The notes below the pieces were generated by a model. It did no database searches and was not told the origin of the DNA. It worked only from the letters and a program-made list of their open reading frames with translations. From assembly GCA_040752595.1 (NCBI GenBank), contig JBFMGX010000004.1, positions 1-64,000 on the forward strand: a DNA stretch of 64,000 nucleotides, read 5' to 3'. The translations under genes were made by a program, and so were the position numbers. The DNA is from Candidatus Zixiibacteriota bacterium. Its GTDB lineage: Bacteria; Zixibacteria; MSB-5A5; WJJR01. Positions 8,024 to 16,922 of this stretch are shown in pieces; within the stretch, counting starts at the first letter, position 1, and the number at the start of each line of letters is the position of its first letter.

Positions 8024-9399
8024 GATCGTGACTCCGCCGGCGAGAGGGCATCGGGTCGGCATTGCCCGACTGCCGCACGAGGCAGCCGGAGCGTGAAGAT
8101 CGCTCCGTGTCCCGGGGCCGGGATGTTCGCCGCTTCGATACTCCCTCCGAAGCCATCGACGACGCTCTGACAGATCGACAGGCCCAGGCCGGTTCCTTCC
8201 CCCGGTTTCTTGGTCGTGGTGAAGGGGGCAAATAACGTCTGCTGGATCACCGGATCGATTCCCGGCCCTTCGTCGGTGAATTCCACGATGACCCAATCGC
8301 CCTCACATCGGGCCATGATGGACAACGTGCCTCCCGCGGACATCGCATCCCTGGCATTCAGGAAGAGATTCAGAACCACCTGACGGAGCGATTCACTCTC
8401 GCCCGCGGCCGGCGGCAACGACGGTGGCATGTCTGAGGTGATGACAATGCCGTGCTCCTGCATCTGCGGCGCGATGGACCGCCCCACGTCCGCGATGATC
8501 TCACTGAGATCGACCCGAGGCGCGACGTCGCGAACCGGATGAAAGGCCCCCAGAAGCCCGGCGACGACACGCTCAATCCGATAGACTTCGGCCGCGATCA
8601 CGTCCAGCCGTTCGGCATCCACCGAACCCACGGCAATCGCCGGTCGGATCAATTCGAGGTGATTGCGAATGATTCCCAGAGGATTGCGAACCTCGTGGGC
8701 AATGGCGGCCGACAGGCGACCCAACGCCAGCAGCTTCTCGGTTCGAGCCAATCGCTCCTGCGTGCTGAGAAGTTCGGCGCCCATTTCGCGCTCGCTTTCA
8801 TAGAGCCGGGCGTTGTCCAGGGCGACGGCGAATTGCTCCAAGAGCAGCCCCAGGAACTTCTCATCGTCGACGGTGAACGCGGTGCGATTGAGCTTGCCGG
8901 ACAGAAAAAGCACGCCCGCAAGCTCTCCGCGCGCGAGAATCGGTGCCACAACCTCGCACCCGTTGCGATGGAGGCGTTCGACATCAGAACTGCCTCCGGC
9001 AGCGCTATTGTCCAGTGTCCGATACATGGCCGGTCCCTGACGCCGCAACAGCTCCTGCGCGAGGGGTGAGTCGACACGCACGTGCCAGTCGCCGACCGGG
9101 ACATCGTCCCACCCCACGGCGCGGCAGCGTGACAGGGTGCCGTCTTCTCCCGGCCCGGCGACGACCACCGCGGCACGACCAACGCCCAACTGACCGACCG
9201 ATGCCAGCAGTATCCCCTCCAGCAACGCGTCGGTGTCCGGTACGGCATGGAAGCGCCGCGCGATGTCGAAAACGGTGTGCAGGTCGAAGATCTGACGCCG
9301 CAGATCGGCAATCAATCCGATATCGAGCGCCGACGCGGCGCCGTTCTCAGCAGTGTGCGATACGGACGGCATCGTGGGGGATGATCGATCCGTTGGCAT
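8020..9399 (-). CDS. GAF-domain sensor histidine kinase
   Basis: 459 residues, soluble. A GAF domain (about 45-200) is followed by a short coiled linker, then HisKA with H box AIAHEVRNPLGIIRNHLE, and HATPase with NLFLNARDAM, DEGPGI and GEGTGLGLSI. It probably senses a cytoplasmic signal and autophosphorylates. It is the first gene of the three-gene leftward cluster and overlaps the next kinase by 4 nt. ATG at 9399 is used; a second in-frame ATG at 9372 is possible. The ligand of the GAF domain cannot be predicted. Confidence 0.93.
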   Translation of the reverse strand: MPTDRSSPTMPSVSHTAENGAASALDIGLIADLRRQIFDLHTVFDIARRFHAVPDTDALLEGILLASVGQLGVGRAAVVVAGPGEDGTLSRCRAVGWDDVPVGDWHVRVDSPLAQELLRRQGPAMYRTLDNSAAGGSSDVERLHRNGCEVVAPILARGELAGVLFLSGKLNRTAFTVDDEKFLGLLLEQFAVALDNARLYESEREMGAELLSTQERLARTEKLLALGRLSAAIAHEVRNPLGIIRNHLELIRPAIAVGSVDAERLDVIAAEVYRIERVVAGLLGAFHPVRDVAPRVDLSEIIADVGRSIAPQMQEHGIVITSDMPPSLPPAAGESESLRQVVLNLFLNARDAMSAGGTLSIMARCEGDWVIVEFTDEGPGIDPVIQQTLFAPFTTTKKPGEGTGLGLSICQSVVDGFGGSIEAANIPAPGHGAIFTLRLPRAAVGQCRPDALSPAESRS

Positions 9400-9548
9400 A
9401 GCATGATCCCGACCGTTATCCGGACGCAGGCGTCGGCAGCGGCCTCACCTCTCTGGTCTGGTTATCGGCAGTTTGCGGCCCGGTCTGTGTGACCCACGAG
9501 ACTAACCGAGTTGGACGATTCGGGTGTGCAAGTCGACGCATCAGGCAG

Positions 9549-9573
9549 AAAAAAAGACGCCCCGAAGGGCGTC
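9549..9573 (-). terminator. intrinsic terminator after ccmE
   Basis: On the minus strand a 7-bp stem GACGCCC/GGGCGTC with a 4-nt loop is followed by seven T (seen as A at 9549-9555 on the plus strand). It lies 26 bp beyond the ccmE stop and ends the ccm operon. Confidence 0.85.
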
Positions 9574-9598
9574 ATCAGAATCCCATCGCAATGATGAC

Positions 9599-10012
9599 CT
9601 ACACGGTGTCTTGCACCGCTCCCGCGTGTGGATTGGTCTCCCCGGCCGTTTCCAACCCCTGATACTTGGAGGGGCACTTGACCAACAACTGCTCCGCCTC
9701 AAAGACACCGTTCACGTATTGGCCTTTACACACCACCGAATTGGCCTGATCGAAGTTCCCCGGCGTTACGCCGCGATAAGCCACCGGCAGCGATTGCCCC
9801 GCCTCGTCCACGATGGCAAAACGCAGCATCCCGGCGGTATGGTCGTATCGGACTTGGCTGCGGTCGATGGTCCCCATCACCTGGCAGGCGCGATCCAACT
9901 GCCGCGCCTCGGCGAAGCCGACATATGGCGTCAGCGATCCCCGGAAAGCCGTGAAGCCGACGATCCCGCAAATGACGATGATCCCGATCCCGATGACGTA
10001 GCGTTTGTTCAT
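9599..10012 (-). CDS. ccmE: cytochrome c maturation protein CcmE, Cys-type heme chaperone
   Basis: 137 residues. One N-terminal membrane anchor (about 5-23), then an OB-fold domain with the family strings VMGTIDRSQVRYD and YRGVTPGNFDQANSVV. CcmE carries heme from CcmC to the ligation complex in the periplasm. In most bacteria a His in HxxxY binds heme covalently. Here the site reads VKCPSKY, so C113 and Y117 form a CxxxY motif, the variant known from Desulfovibrio and archaea. The ATG overlaps the ccmD stop (ATGA). Last gene of ccmABCDE, followed by a terminator. The C-terminal tail is short. Confidence 0.93.
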   Translation of the reverse strand: MNKRYVIGIGIIVICGIVGFTAFRGSLTPYVGFAEARQLDRACQVMGTIDRSQVRYDHTAGMLRFAIVDEAGQSLPVAYRGVTPGNFDQANSVVCKGQYVNGVFEAEQLLVKCPSKYQGLETAGETNPHAGAVQDTV

Positions 10013-10119
10013 GCGCTGTCCTTCCGGCGGGGGAGACGACGATCCAATCGGATCAAGTACAGGACGATCCCCGCCCAGGTGATCAGAACGCCGATCAGTG
10101 CCGTGGTGTTCCCAGTCAT
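10009..10119 (-). CDS. ccmD: CcmD-like small membrane protein (36 aa)
   Basis: A 37-codon frame exactly fills the gap between ccmC and ccmE: its ATG at 10119 overlaps the ccmC stop by 4 nt, and its TGA overlaps the ccmE ATG by 4 nt. The protein has one membrane helix (TALIGVLITWAGIVLYLI) followed by a basic tail (RLDRRLPRRK). This is the size and topology of CcmD, which helps release heme-loaded CcmE from CcmABC at the inner membrane. Sequence conservation in this family is low, so position, coupling and topology carry the call. Confidence 0.85.
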   Translation of the reverse strand: MTGNTTALIGVLITWAGIVLYLIRLDRRLPRRKDSA

Positions 10120-10826
10120 GACTTGGCCTCTCTCATACCGATTTCCTCATGTATACGCGCCGCCGCCGTCCCCAGTTGGAGCAGCCAGAGATAGAGCAGG
10201 AGGAAACCGATTGTCGACGTGACGAACACGACCGCCACCTGAGCCGACATCGTCGGCTTGGTGGCCGCCGCCGTGACCACCTGGTTGGCGTCCTCGTGCA
10301 GCGACCGATAGAGCCGCGGCAGGACGAAGAACAACAAAGGGGAGATCGCACCCCCAAAGATCAGATAGACCGCCGACAGCCGCCTCCGGGCCTCGACATT
10401 CACTGTTGCCTGCCGTAGCGCGAAGAAGGCGCCATAGAACAACACCAGCGCGAACAGGAACAACTGCCTGGGGTCCCAGTTCCAGTAGGCCCCCCACGCC
10501 TGCTTGGCCCACAGCGACCCGGTGATCATCGCCACCACCGAGAAGATCATTCCCAGTTCCGCCGACGTCGCCGCGACCCGATCGTGCGCGGCCGCGCGCG
10601 TGCGCAGATAGGCGATGGCAAAGGCCGCCGCGACCATGAACGACAGGAACGACACCTGCGCCATCGGCACATGGAAATAGAACAGCCGCGAGGCATCCCC
10701 GCCCGACGCCATCGCCGTCAACGGCGGCGGCGTCAGAAACGCCGCAACAATGACGGCAGTGATCAGAATGACGGCTCCGACTTTGACGAATATCACGCTT
10801 GCCCTCCCCGCCCAATCAGGGTCCAT
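10116..10826 (-). CDS. ccmC: heme exporter/transfer protein CcmC
   Basis: 236 residues with six predicted membrane helices. The heme-handling signature WGAYWNWDPR sits at about 110-119, with the flanking conserved string FYFHVPMAQVSF near residue 50 that carries one of the axial His candidates; a second His is in YRSLHEDAN. CcmC loads heme onto CcmE. It lies between ccmB (36 bp gap) and ccmD (4-nt overlap) in a leftward operon. Length fits the family. The C-terminal segment (VVFVTSTIGFLLLYLWLL) is a normal last helix. Confidence 0.96.
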   Translation of the reverse strand: MDPDWAGRASVIFVKVGAVILITAVIVAAFLTPPPLTAMASGGDASRLFYFHVPMAQVSFLSFMVAAAFAIAYLRTRAAAHDRVAATSAELGMIFSVVAMITGSLWAKQAWGAYWNWDPRQLFLFALVLFYGAFFALRQATVNVEARRRLSAVYLIFGGAISPLLFFVLPRLYRSLHEDANQVVTAAATKPTMSAQVAVVFVTSTIGFLLLYLWLLQLGTAAARIHEEIGMREAKS

Positions 10827-10861
10827 CTAACCTGGAACATACATCGTCTTGGCCACCAACT

Positions 10862-11521
10862 TCAATCCCGCCACACAAACGGGAACAGCAGCCACCCCGC
10901 GGTCGTCGATATGACCGCATAGGCTCCGAGCACGAGGAAAGCGTCGCCGGTGGCCGTTTCGCTCCGCCCGCCCAAGCAGACTTCGCACACGCGAATCGCG
11001 GTCACCAACAAGGGGAGAAGGACCGGAAAGGCGAGCACCGAGAACAAGGCGCCTCGCACATTGGCCGCTGCGATAAGTGCGCCCAGGAGCGTCGTCGTCG
11101 ACACGAGGCCGATCCCTCCAAGCAAAAGGGTAGTGATCCAGATTCCCCAATGCGTCATAGTGACGTTCAGCATCACGACGAACAGCGGCGTCAGCACGAT
11201 CTCCAAAAGCACGATGAGCAGGAGGTTGAATCCCCACTTGCCGAAGAAGACCGCGTCATCAGGGGCGGTGAGTTTCAAGAACAGCTCGGTCTTCGTCTCG
11301 GTCTCTTTCACGAATGTCTGTGCCAGCGACGACAGCGCCGAAAAGAACAGGATCACCCAGAAGAACACCGCGGCCAGGAGCGGTGAAATACCGGCGCCGC
11401 CGGTCGCAAACGACAACGCCGTCAGCGTAACCAGGGCAAACAGGAAGAGCGCGTTGACGGCGTACCGGGTGCGGTACTCCGTACGGACATCCTTGCCGAA
11501 TATGGCCCAGATCTCCGTCAT
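10862..11521 (-). CDS. ccmB: heme exporter membrane subunit CcmB
   Basis: 219 residues, six hydrophobic segments. Family features are the N-terminal KDVRTEYRTRYAVNALFLFA, the EKTETKTELFLKL-like loop (here KETETKTELFLKLTAPDDAV) and a C-terminal hydrophobic end. CcmB is the ABC membrane subunit that works with the ATPase CcmA to release holo-CcmE from CcmC/D. It is 36 bp upstream of ccmC. A family B repeat (11583-11699) separates it from ccmA, a wide gap for an operon that is otherwise overlapping. Length is standard. Confidence 0.95.
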   Translation of the reverse strand: MTEIWAIFGKDVRTEYRTRYAVNALFLFALVTLTALSFATGGAGISPLLAAVFFWVILFFSALSSLAQTFVKETETKTELFLKLTAPDDAVFFGKWGFNLLLIVLLEIVLTPLFVVMLNVTMTHWGIWITTLLLGGIGLVSTTTLLGALIAAANVRGALFSVLAFPVLLPLLVTAIRVCEVCLGGRSETATGDAFLVLGAYAVISTTAGWLLFPFVWRD

Positions 11522-11582
11522 CGGAATGGTCTTATGCGCACCGACTCATGACTCTTAGCGACATGACCATCGCATAAAGTAG

Positions 11583-11699
11583 CCCTCACCCCGACCCTCT
11601 CCCTGAGAGGGAGAGGGGGGTGATAACCTCTCCCTCCGGCATGCCCTGAGCGAAGTCGAAGGGGAGAGGTCGATCCGCCGTAGGCGGATCGGGTGAGGG
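11583..11699. repeat. interspersed palindromic repeat, family B, inside the ccm operon
   Basis: Long copy: AGCCCTCACCCCGACCCTCT, an AACCTCTCCC centre, an extra CCCTGAGCGAAGTCGAAGGG stretch, then GGTCGATCCGCCGTAGGCGG and ATCGGGTGAGGG. It lies between ccmB and ccmA, starting 61 bp upstream of the ccmB start, and ends 14 bp beyond the ccmA stop. Confidence 0.9.
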
Positions 11700-11713
11700 T
11701 GCTCTTCGCATGT

Positions 11714-12370
11714 TCATGCCCTTGCGCCCATCACCAGCCGCTCCTGCGCTCGTTGGGCCTCGTCCGGATCATTGGTGGCGATGACCAGCGCGGTCTGCCT
11801 GCGGGCCAACGCCGCCCACACCCGTTCGCTCCCATCCACATCGAGCGTGGTCGTTGGTTCATCGAGCAACAACAGCAACGGCTGCTTCAACAGCGCCGCC
11901 GCCAGCTTGAGCCGCTGCTTCATCCCCGAGGAGTATGTTGCGACTCGATCGTCGCCGCGCCCGCCCAGGCCGAATTCATCGAGAGTGTCGATCAGATCGC
12001 TCCTTTGCCGCCGCCATTTCCCGACACGATTCGCAAAGTCGAGATTCTCAAGGGCCGTCAACTCCTCGTAGAGCGCCAGCTCCGGTGAGACCAGGCTGGT
12101 ATGTCTATGCCATTCCCGGGAGTTGACCGGTTGCCCATCGATCCGGTGGTGAACCGTGCCCGCGTCAGGGCGGGTCAATCCGGCGATCATCTTCACCATC
12201 GTGCTCTTCCCGGACCCATTGGGACCGACGATCGCCAGCGACCCGCCGGTGGCCAGTTCTATCGTGACATCCCGGCAGATCACCCGTCGCCCGAAAGACT
12301 TGGACAGGTGTCCGAGGTCCAGGGCGAATCGCCCGCCGCTCTCATGGGTCGTCAGATGATGCGTAGACAT
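11714..12370 (-). CDS. ccmA: ABC transporter ATPase CcmA-like
   Basis: 218 residues, one ABC ATPase domain: Walker A GPNGSGKST (about 52-60), Q-loop region, signature YSSGMKQRLKLAAALL, Walker B LLLLLDEPTTTLD. It would power CcmB. The gene heads the leftward ccm operon and is separated from ccmB by a repeat. The ATPase alone could belong to another exporter; context makes CcmA the best call. A His-rich N-terminus (STHHLTTHESGG) is unusual and may be a start artefact, though no internal ATG before the core is available. Confidence 0.9.
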   Translation of the reverse strand: MSTHHLTTHESGGRFALDLGHLSKSFGRRVICRDVTIELATGGSLAIVGPNGSGKSTMVKMIAGLTRPDAGTVHHRIDGQPVNSREWHRHTSLVSPELALYEELTALENLDFANRVGKWRRQRSDLIDTLDEFGLGGRGDDRVATYSSGMKQRLKLAAALLKQPLLLLLDEPTTTLDVDGSERVWAALARRQTALVIATNDPDEAQRAQERLVMGARA

Positions 12371-12412
12371 CGCAGTTCTCCGGCATTAGACGCAACATCG
12401 CCGGGCCGGAAG

Positions 12413-12427
12413 AAGTACAATGTACTT
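12413..12427. promoter_or_regulatory. perfect 15-bp palindrome, possible operator
   Basis: AAGTACA-A-TGTACTT is a perfect inverted repeat between the divergent ccmA and kinase genes, 43 bp upstream of the ccmA start. It has the size of a dimeric regulator site. No regulator can be named. Confidence 0.35.
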
Positions 12428-12599
12428 GGTTCCGGCTCCGTGGCGAGAAGAAATCGGCCTGAGCGGCGGCTGCATGAACAGGAGTCCAAGATGCGGATGA
12501 TCCTATTGACATCGCCCCGGCGGATGAGGTGATTGGCTCGGGTCACGACGGCGATGCCTATGGGAAGATGCCGGATGGCCGCAGAGATCGGAGAATGTC

Positions 12600-15500
12600 A
12601 TGATTGGACAGACGATTCAGCACTATCAGGTGACGGCGAAATTGGGTGAAGGCGGAATGGGGGAGGTGTATCTCGCCACCGACACCAAATTGGGGCGCAA
12701 AGTGGCGTTGAAGTTCCTTCCCCGCGAGTTCGCCACCGACCCGGAACGCCGGCGACGTTTGGAACTGGAGGCGACGGCCGCCTCGTCACTGGACCATCCG
12801 AACATTCTCACGATCTATGAAATCAATGAACATGATGGGCACCCGTTCATCGCCATGGCCTATGTCGACGGCGTGACATTGCGCGACAAACTGGACGCCG
12901 GGCCCCTGACCTTGGCGAAGGCCATGCGCTATGGCGTTCAACTCGCTGCGGCGCTCGGTGCGGCCCATGCGCGGGGTATTGTGCACCGGGACGTCAAGCC
13001 GGACAACGTGCTGATTGGGGCGGACGACCGGGCACGTCTCACCGACTTCGGCCTCGCCAAGTTGAAGGAACCGTCGGGGCTGACGAATCGCGGCGCCACG
13101 GTCGGGACCGTCGGCTATATGTCGCCGGAACAGGCCCAGGGGATGGATGTCGATGCGCGCTCCGACATCTTCTCGCTGGGCGTGATGCTCTACCAGATGC
13201 TCACCGGCAAGCTCCCCTTCGCCGCCGAGCACGCCGCCGCGGCCCTCTACTCCATTGTCCATGAAAACCCCGCCTCTATCCGCGAGGTCAATCCCGATGT
13301 TCCGTCAGAGGCAGCGGGCGTCGTCGAGAAAGCGCTGGCCAAGCGACCCGACGATCGTTACCCCGACGGCACTGCGCTGGAAGGCGACCTGCGGGCGATC
13401 GCCCGGGCCTTGGAGTTGTCGCGCATTTCGTCGGGGCAGATTCCCCTGGCACGCCCCAGCCGACGATTGCGCGTCGTCTGGGCCGCGCTCGGCTCATTGG
13501 CCGTGCTGGCGGGGCTCGTCTTGGTGCTGGTGCCGCGTTTGTCGCGCACAACGGGAGGGATCGAAGCCCGAGCCCAGGAAAACACCCTGGCGGTCATGCA
13601 CTTCGAGAACCTCAGCGACCCCAATGACACCGCCCGGGTCGGGGATGTCATCACCGAGCTTCTGACCACCGATTTGTCCGGGTCGCAATACGTCAAAGTC
13701 GTGTCCAGCCAGCGGCTCTATGACCTTGCCAAGCAGGAGGAGTCGGCCGACGGCCGTGGCATCGGGCGCGAGCAAGTCACCCAGATCGCGCGTAAGGCCG
13801 GGGCCACACGCATGCTCACCGGCGCCCTGTCCAAACTCGGAGGACGAACGATCATCACTGCCCAGATCTCCGATGTCTCGTCCGGCGACGTGATCGGCTC
13901 CGAGCGTGTCGACGGCGAGGACCTGTACGCGATGGTCGATGATCTATCCGTGCGCATCAAACGCCGCCTCGGACTGAGCGAGATGCAGGCGCAGGCGGGT
14001 GATCTACCCGTGGCCGAGGTGACATCGGCCAACCCGGAAGCGTACCGCGAGTACCTGCAGGGCATGGACCATTTCTATGCGCTCGATTGGGCGGATGCCC
14101 ATAGGTCGTTCGATCGCGCACTGGCGATCGACTCGACCTTTGCCTTGGCCTATCTCCGCAAGGGGATCGCCTATTTCTCTGACGGGCAGCGGCAGAAGGG
14201 TATGGCCATGATGGCGGCGGCCGGGCGGCACATGGCCAAAGTCACCGGCTGCGACCGGTTGCTCTTGAAGGTGTTCGCCGACGATCTCATGCGCTGGGAT
14301 CTGGAAGATGCTCTGCGCGACCTGAAGCGGGGCACCGTGGAATGTCCGACGAACAAAGAGGTGTTCTTCTGGGCGGGCAATCTCGCCTGGGACTTGAACC
14401 AGACCGACACCGTGATCGCCTACAGTCGTCGCGCCCTTGATCTGGATCCGGACTATCCCTTTGCTCTGCTGAATCTCGCCAATGGCTTGATTACCAAGAG
14501 GGATTTCGCCGCGGCTCGCCCGATCGTCCAGCGCTATCTGAAAGTCCGCCCCAACGACTTCATTCCCTACACGCTTCTGACGACGATCTTCGAACACCAA
14601 CAGCAGTACGATTCGGCCCTTGCGACAGCGTATCGGGCGGTGCAGGTGACCCGTAACCGGTCCGCATATCAGAACGTCGCCGAGGTCCAGATGCGCATGG
14701 GACACCCGGACTCCGCCATTTTGTGGTGCGAAAAGATGCGTGCCAGCGATGACAATCCCTTCACAGATGTACTCGCCCTGCGGCTCATCGCCCAGGTGCA
14801 CAAGGCGCAGGGACGCTTTGTCGAAGCCCTCCGGTTCTTTCAGCAGGCGGCCGCAACTTCGGACGCGGCGGGTCTCAAAGACCAGGTCGCTGCTGTGGAG
14901 ATCAACATCGGCAACCTCTTCTATGACACGGAGCAGTTATCCGAGGCGCTCAGCCACTACGAGCGGGCGGGCCAGTTGGATTCGTTGAATCCGACCGGGT
15001 TGTCCCGTGCCGCGGGGGTCCATGCCGAGCTCGGGGAAACCCAGCGCATGACAGCGATCGTCGACGCGTTGGGGCGCCAGTGGAGTGGGCGGATCGATTC
15101 CTCATTCCTGCGTGCCTTGGCCCACGACGTGGCGGCGAGAGCGGCGCTGGCTGCCGGTCAGAATGACCAGGCGATTGACGGATTCCTCTTGGCCCGACGG
15201 CTTCGCAACGACACGACCCAAAGCCGCCTGCCTTTGGCCAAGGCCTATATCGAGGCCCAGCGATACGATCAGGCCATCTACGAGCTGATCGCGCTGCGCC
15301 AAGACACAGAGGCCAACTGGCCCAGCGGCGAGTACATCCGCAGTCTGTATTATCTCGCCCTGGCCTATGCCCGCTCCGGACGACCGCAAGATGCCCGTGA
15401 GACGCTGGAGCGATTCCTGGTCTTCTGGGGTGCCCCCGACTGGAAGGTCCCGTTGGTCGACAAGGCCAAAGAGCTTTACGCCGGCCTGTCCGCACAGTAG
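12600..15500 (+). CDS. membrane Ser/Thr protein kinase with C-terminal TPR domain
   Basis: 966 residues. The kinase domain (about 8-270) is intact: glycine loop LGEGGMGEVY, Lys in VALKFLP, catalytic HRDVKPDN and DFG, then GTVGYMSPEQ. A membrane helix follows (about 291-312). Outside lies a FlgO/adenylate-cyclase-like domain (about 325-460, starting LAVMHFENLSDPND), then TPR repeats to the end (about 475-960). This is the common PknB-like kinase with a TPR sensor or scaffold. Substrates are unknown. ATG at 12600 places the kinase core directly at the N-terminus. It stands alone, followed by a repeat-rich gap of about 470 bp. Confidence 0.93.
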   Translation: MIGQTIQHYQVTAKLGEGGMGEVYLATDTKLGRKVALKFLPREFATDPERRRRLELEATAASSLDHPNILTIYEINEHDGHPFIAMAYVDGVTLRDKLDAGPLTLAKAMRYGVQLAAALGAAHARGIVHRDVKPDNVLIGADDRARLTDFGLAKLKEPSGLTNRGATVGTVGYMSPEQAQGMDVDARSDIFSLGVMLYQMLTGKLPFAAEHAAAALYSIVHENPASIREVNPDVPSEAAGVVEKALAKRPDDRYPDGTALEGDLRAIARALELSRISSGQIPLARPSRRLRVVWAALGSLAVLAGLVLVLVPRLSRTTGGIEARAQENTLAVMHFENLSDPNDTARVGDVITELLTTDLSGSQYVKVVSSQRLYDLAKQEESADGRGIGREQVTQIARKAGATRMLTGALSKLGGRTIITAQISDVSSGDVIGSERVDGEDLYAMVDDLSVRIKRRLGLSEMQAQAGDLPVAEVTSANPEAYREYLQGMDHFYALDWADAHRSFDRALAIDSTFALAYLRKGIAYFSDGQRQKGMAMMAAAGRHMAKVTGCDRLLLKVFADDLMRWDLEDALRDLKRGTVECPTNKEVFFWAGNLAWDLNQTDTVIAYSRRALDLDPDYPFALLNLANGLITKRDFAAARPIVQRYLKVRPNDFIPYTLLTTIFEHQQQYDSALATAYRAVQVTRNRSAYQNVAEVQMRMGHPDSAILWCEKMRASDDNPFTDVLALRLIAQVHKAQGRFVEALRFFQQAAATSDAAGLKDQVAAVEINIGNLFYDTEQLSEALSHYERAGQLDSLNPTGLSRAAGVHAELGETQRMTAIVDALGRQWSGRIDSSFLRALAHDVAARAALAAGQNDQAIDGFLLARRLRNDTTQSRLPLAKAYIEAQRYDQAIYELIALRQDTEANWPSGEYIRSLYYLALAYARSGRPQDARETLERFLVFWGAPDWKVPLVDKAKELYAGLSAQ

Positions 15501-15974
15501 GGGGGCGTGTTGGAGAAGTGGCAATCGCCGTTCTTGGACCGACGCACGGGGCAATCAACTTGCGCTCGACCGACGCCAGTGATGGTGGCGCAGGCACTCT
15601 TGCCTGCGCACGATCGTGGGCAGACAGGAATGGGTGTGTTGAAAGAGCCACTGTTTCTGTGGCGCCGGGCGCCCACACCCGGCGCAAGTGGCTTCGCATC
15701 AGCGGTCGGGTGCAGGCACCCGACCGCATATGTGCAGAACCCGATGTCACATCGCGTCCTACCCTTGATGGGCAGAGCCCAACCTACGGAGACGAAGCTA
15801 CTGAACAGTAGAATCAGTTGCATAACCCCAATGACTCGCTCTCAAGCGTCGTGGCGCCGGGTGCCCACACCCGGCGCTGCGGTCGAGTGTGGGCACCCGA
15901 CCGCACAGAAATCGGGTTATGCAACTGGTTGTAGGGTGGGCTCTGCCCACCGTCTTGTCTCCCCCCAAGTGAGA
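15501..15974. repeat. repeat-rich intergenic region with nested hairpins
   Basis: No gene seen. It holds GCAGGCACTCTTGCCTGC near 15590; GCCGGGCGCCCACACCCGGC near 15663 and a second copy GCCGGGTGCCCACACCCGGC near 15852; and GGTCGGGTGCAGGCACCCGA near 15705. A 13-bp perfect inverted repeat, AGTTGCATAACCC (from about 15815) and GGGTTATGCAACT (from about 15914), encloses the second copy. GTAGGGTGGGCTCTGCCCACC ends the region near 15952, and its complement-like string GGGCAGAGCCCAACCTAC occurs near 15769. Confidence 0.8.
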
Positions 15975-16922
15975 CTATTCGCACGGATTGACCTCGATTG
16001 TCACATGGGCCAGTGCCGCGATGCCGCTGACCAGCCTCCGGTAGTGTTGGGGCGGCTTCGGCTCGTCGGTGACCAGTGAGATAATCGCCGCCAGGTTGCC
16101 GCTGCCGACCTGCCAGACATGCAGGTCGGCAATGCGAGTATCGGAATCGGCCTCGATCAACTCGTGGATCCTGGCGGTCAAGCTGCCGTCGGGTTGGCGG
16201 TCGAGTAGGATGCGGCTGGTGTCGCGCAGGAGACCATAGGCCCAGACACAGATGACCGACGCGCCCACGATCCCCATGAGCGGATCCATCCACGCCCACC
16301 CCATGTACTTGCCGGTCACCAACGCGACGATGGCGGTCATGGATGTGAGCGCGTCAGCCAATACGTGCAGGTATGCCGCCTTTAGATTGTGATCGTGGTG
16401 CGGCGCATGGCCGTGTCCATTCTCATGGCGGTGCGGCCTCTGCCCCAGAATGGCGGCGCTGACGAGGTTGACCACAAGGCCCAACACGGCGACCCGGATC
16501 GCCCAGTCGAATTCGATGACCTTTGGGCTGACGAATCGGTGAATCGACTCTCCCGCCATCAGGACCGCGATCAGAGCGAGGAATACGGCGCTGGTGTAGC
16601 CGCCGAGCACTCCCACCTTTCCGGTCCCGAAGGTGTAGCGGCGATCGTCCTCCCTCCGCCGGGCGATCCGGTAGGCGACCACGGCGATGGCGAGCGCCGC
16701 CATGTGCGTGCTCATGTGCCAACCGTCGGCCAGAAGCGCCATCGAGTGGGTGAGGATTCCGGCGATGATCTCCACCACCATCACGGTGCCGGTCAGCGCG
16801 ACGACGGCTATGGTCCGGTGCTCTGCGCCAGCGCCGGCCAGGTGGAAGCGGTGCGCGTGCTTCCATGGAGTGAGAGACTGCAGATGTGTCATCTTGTTCC
16901 CCGGTGTTTCATTGTCGCGCAT
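15975..16922 (-). CDS. cation diffusion facilitator family metal transporter
   Basis: 315 residues with six membrane helices. Metal-site motifs of the family are present: HSMALLADGWHMSTH in helix II and HVLADALTSM in helix V. The loop between helices IV and V is His-rich (HRHENGHGHAPHHDHN). A cytoplasmic ferredoxin-like C-domain (about 235-315) contains IADLHVWQVGSG. It exports divalent metal (Zn, Co or Ni type) using the proton gradient. The closest subgroup by memory is DmeF-like. The ATG at 16892 (GGGGAAC upstream) may be the real start, because GGAGGA abuts the ATG at 16922 too closely. No metal regulator lies next to it. Confidence 0.93.
   Translation of the reverse strand: MRDNETPGNKMTHLQSLTPWKHAHRFHLAGAGAEHRTIAVVALTGTVMVVEIIAGILTHSMALLADGWHMSTHMAALAIAVVAYRIARRREDDRRYTFGTGKVGVLGGYTSAVFLALIAVLMAGESIHRFVSPKVIEFDWAIRVAVLGLVVNLVSAAILGQRPHRHENGHGHAPHHDHNLKAAYLHVLADALTSMTAIVALVTGKYMGWAWMDPLMGIVGASVICVWAYGLLRDTSRILLDRQPDGSLTARIHELIEADSDTRIADLHVWQVGSGNLAAIISLVTDEPKPPQHYRRLVSGIAALAHVTIEVNPCE

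Noticed and set aside
12506-12534. Promoter of the Ser/Thr kinase: TTGACA at 12506
   Set aside because: The -35 is perfect, but nothing like TATAAT lies 16-18 bp downstream.
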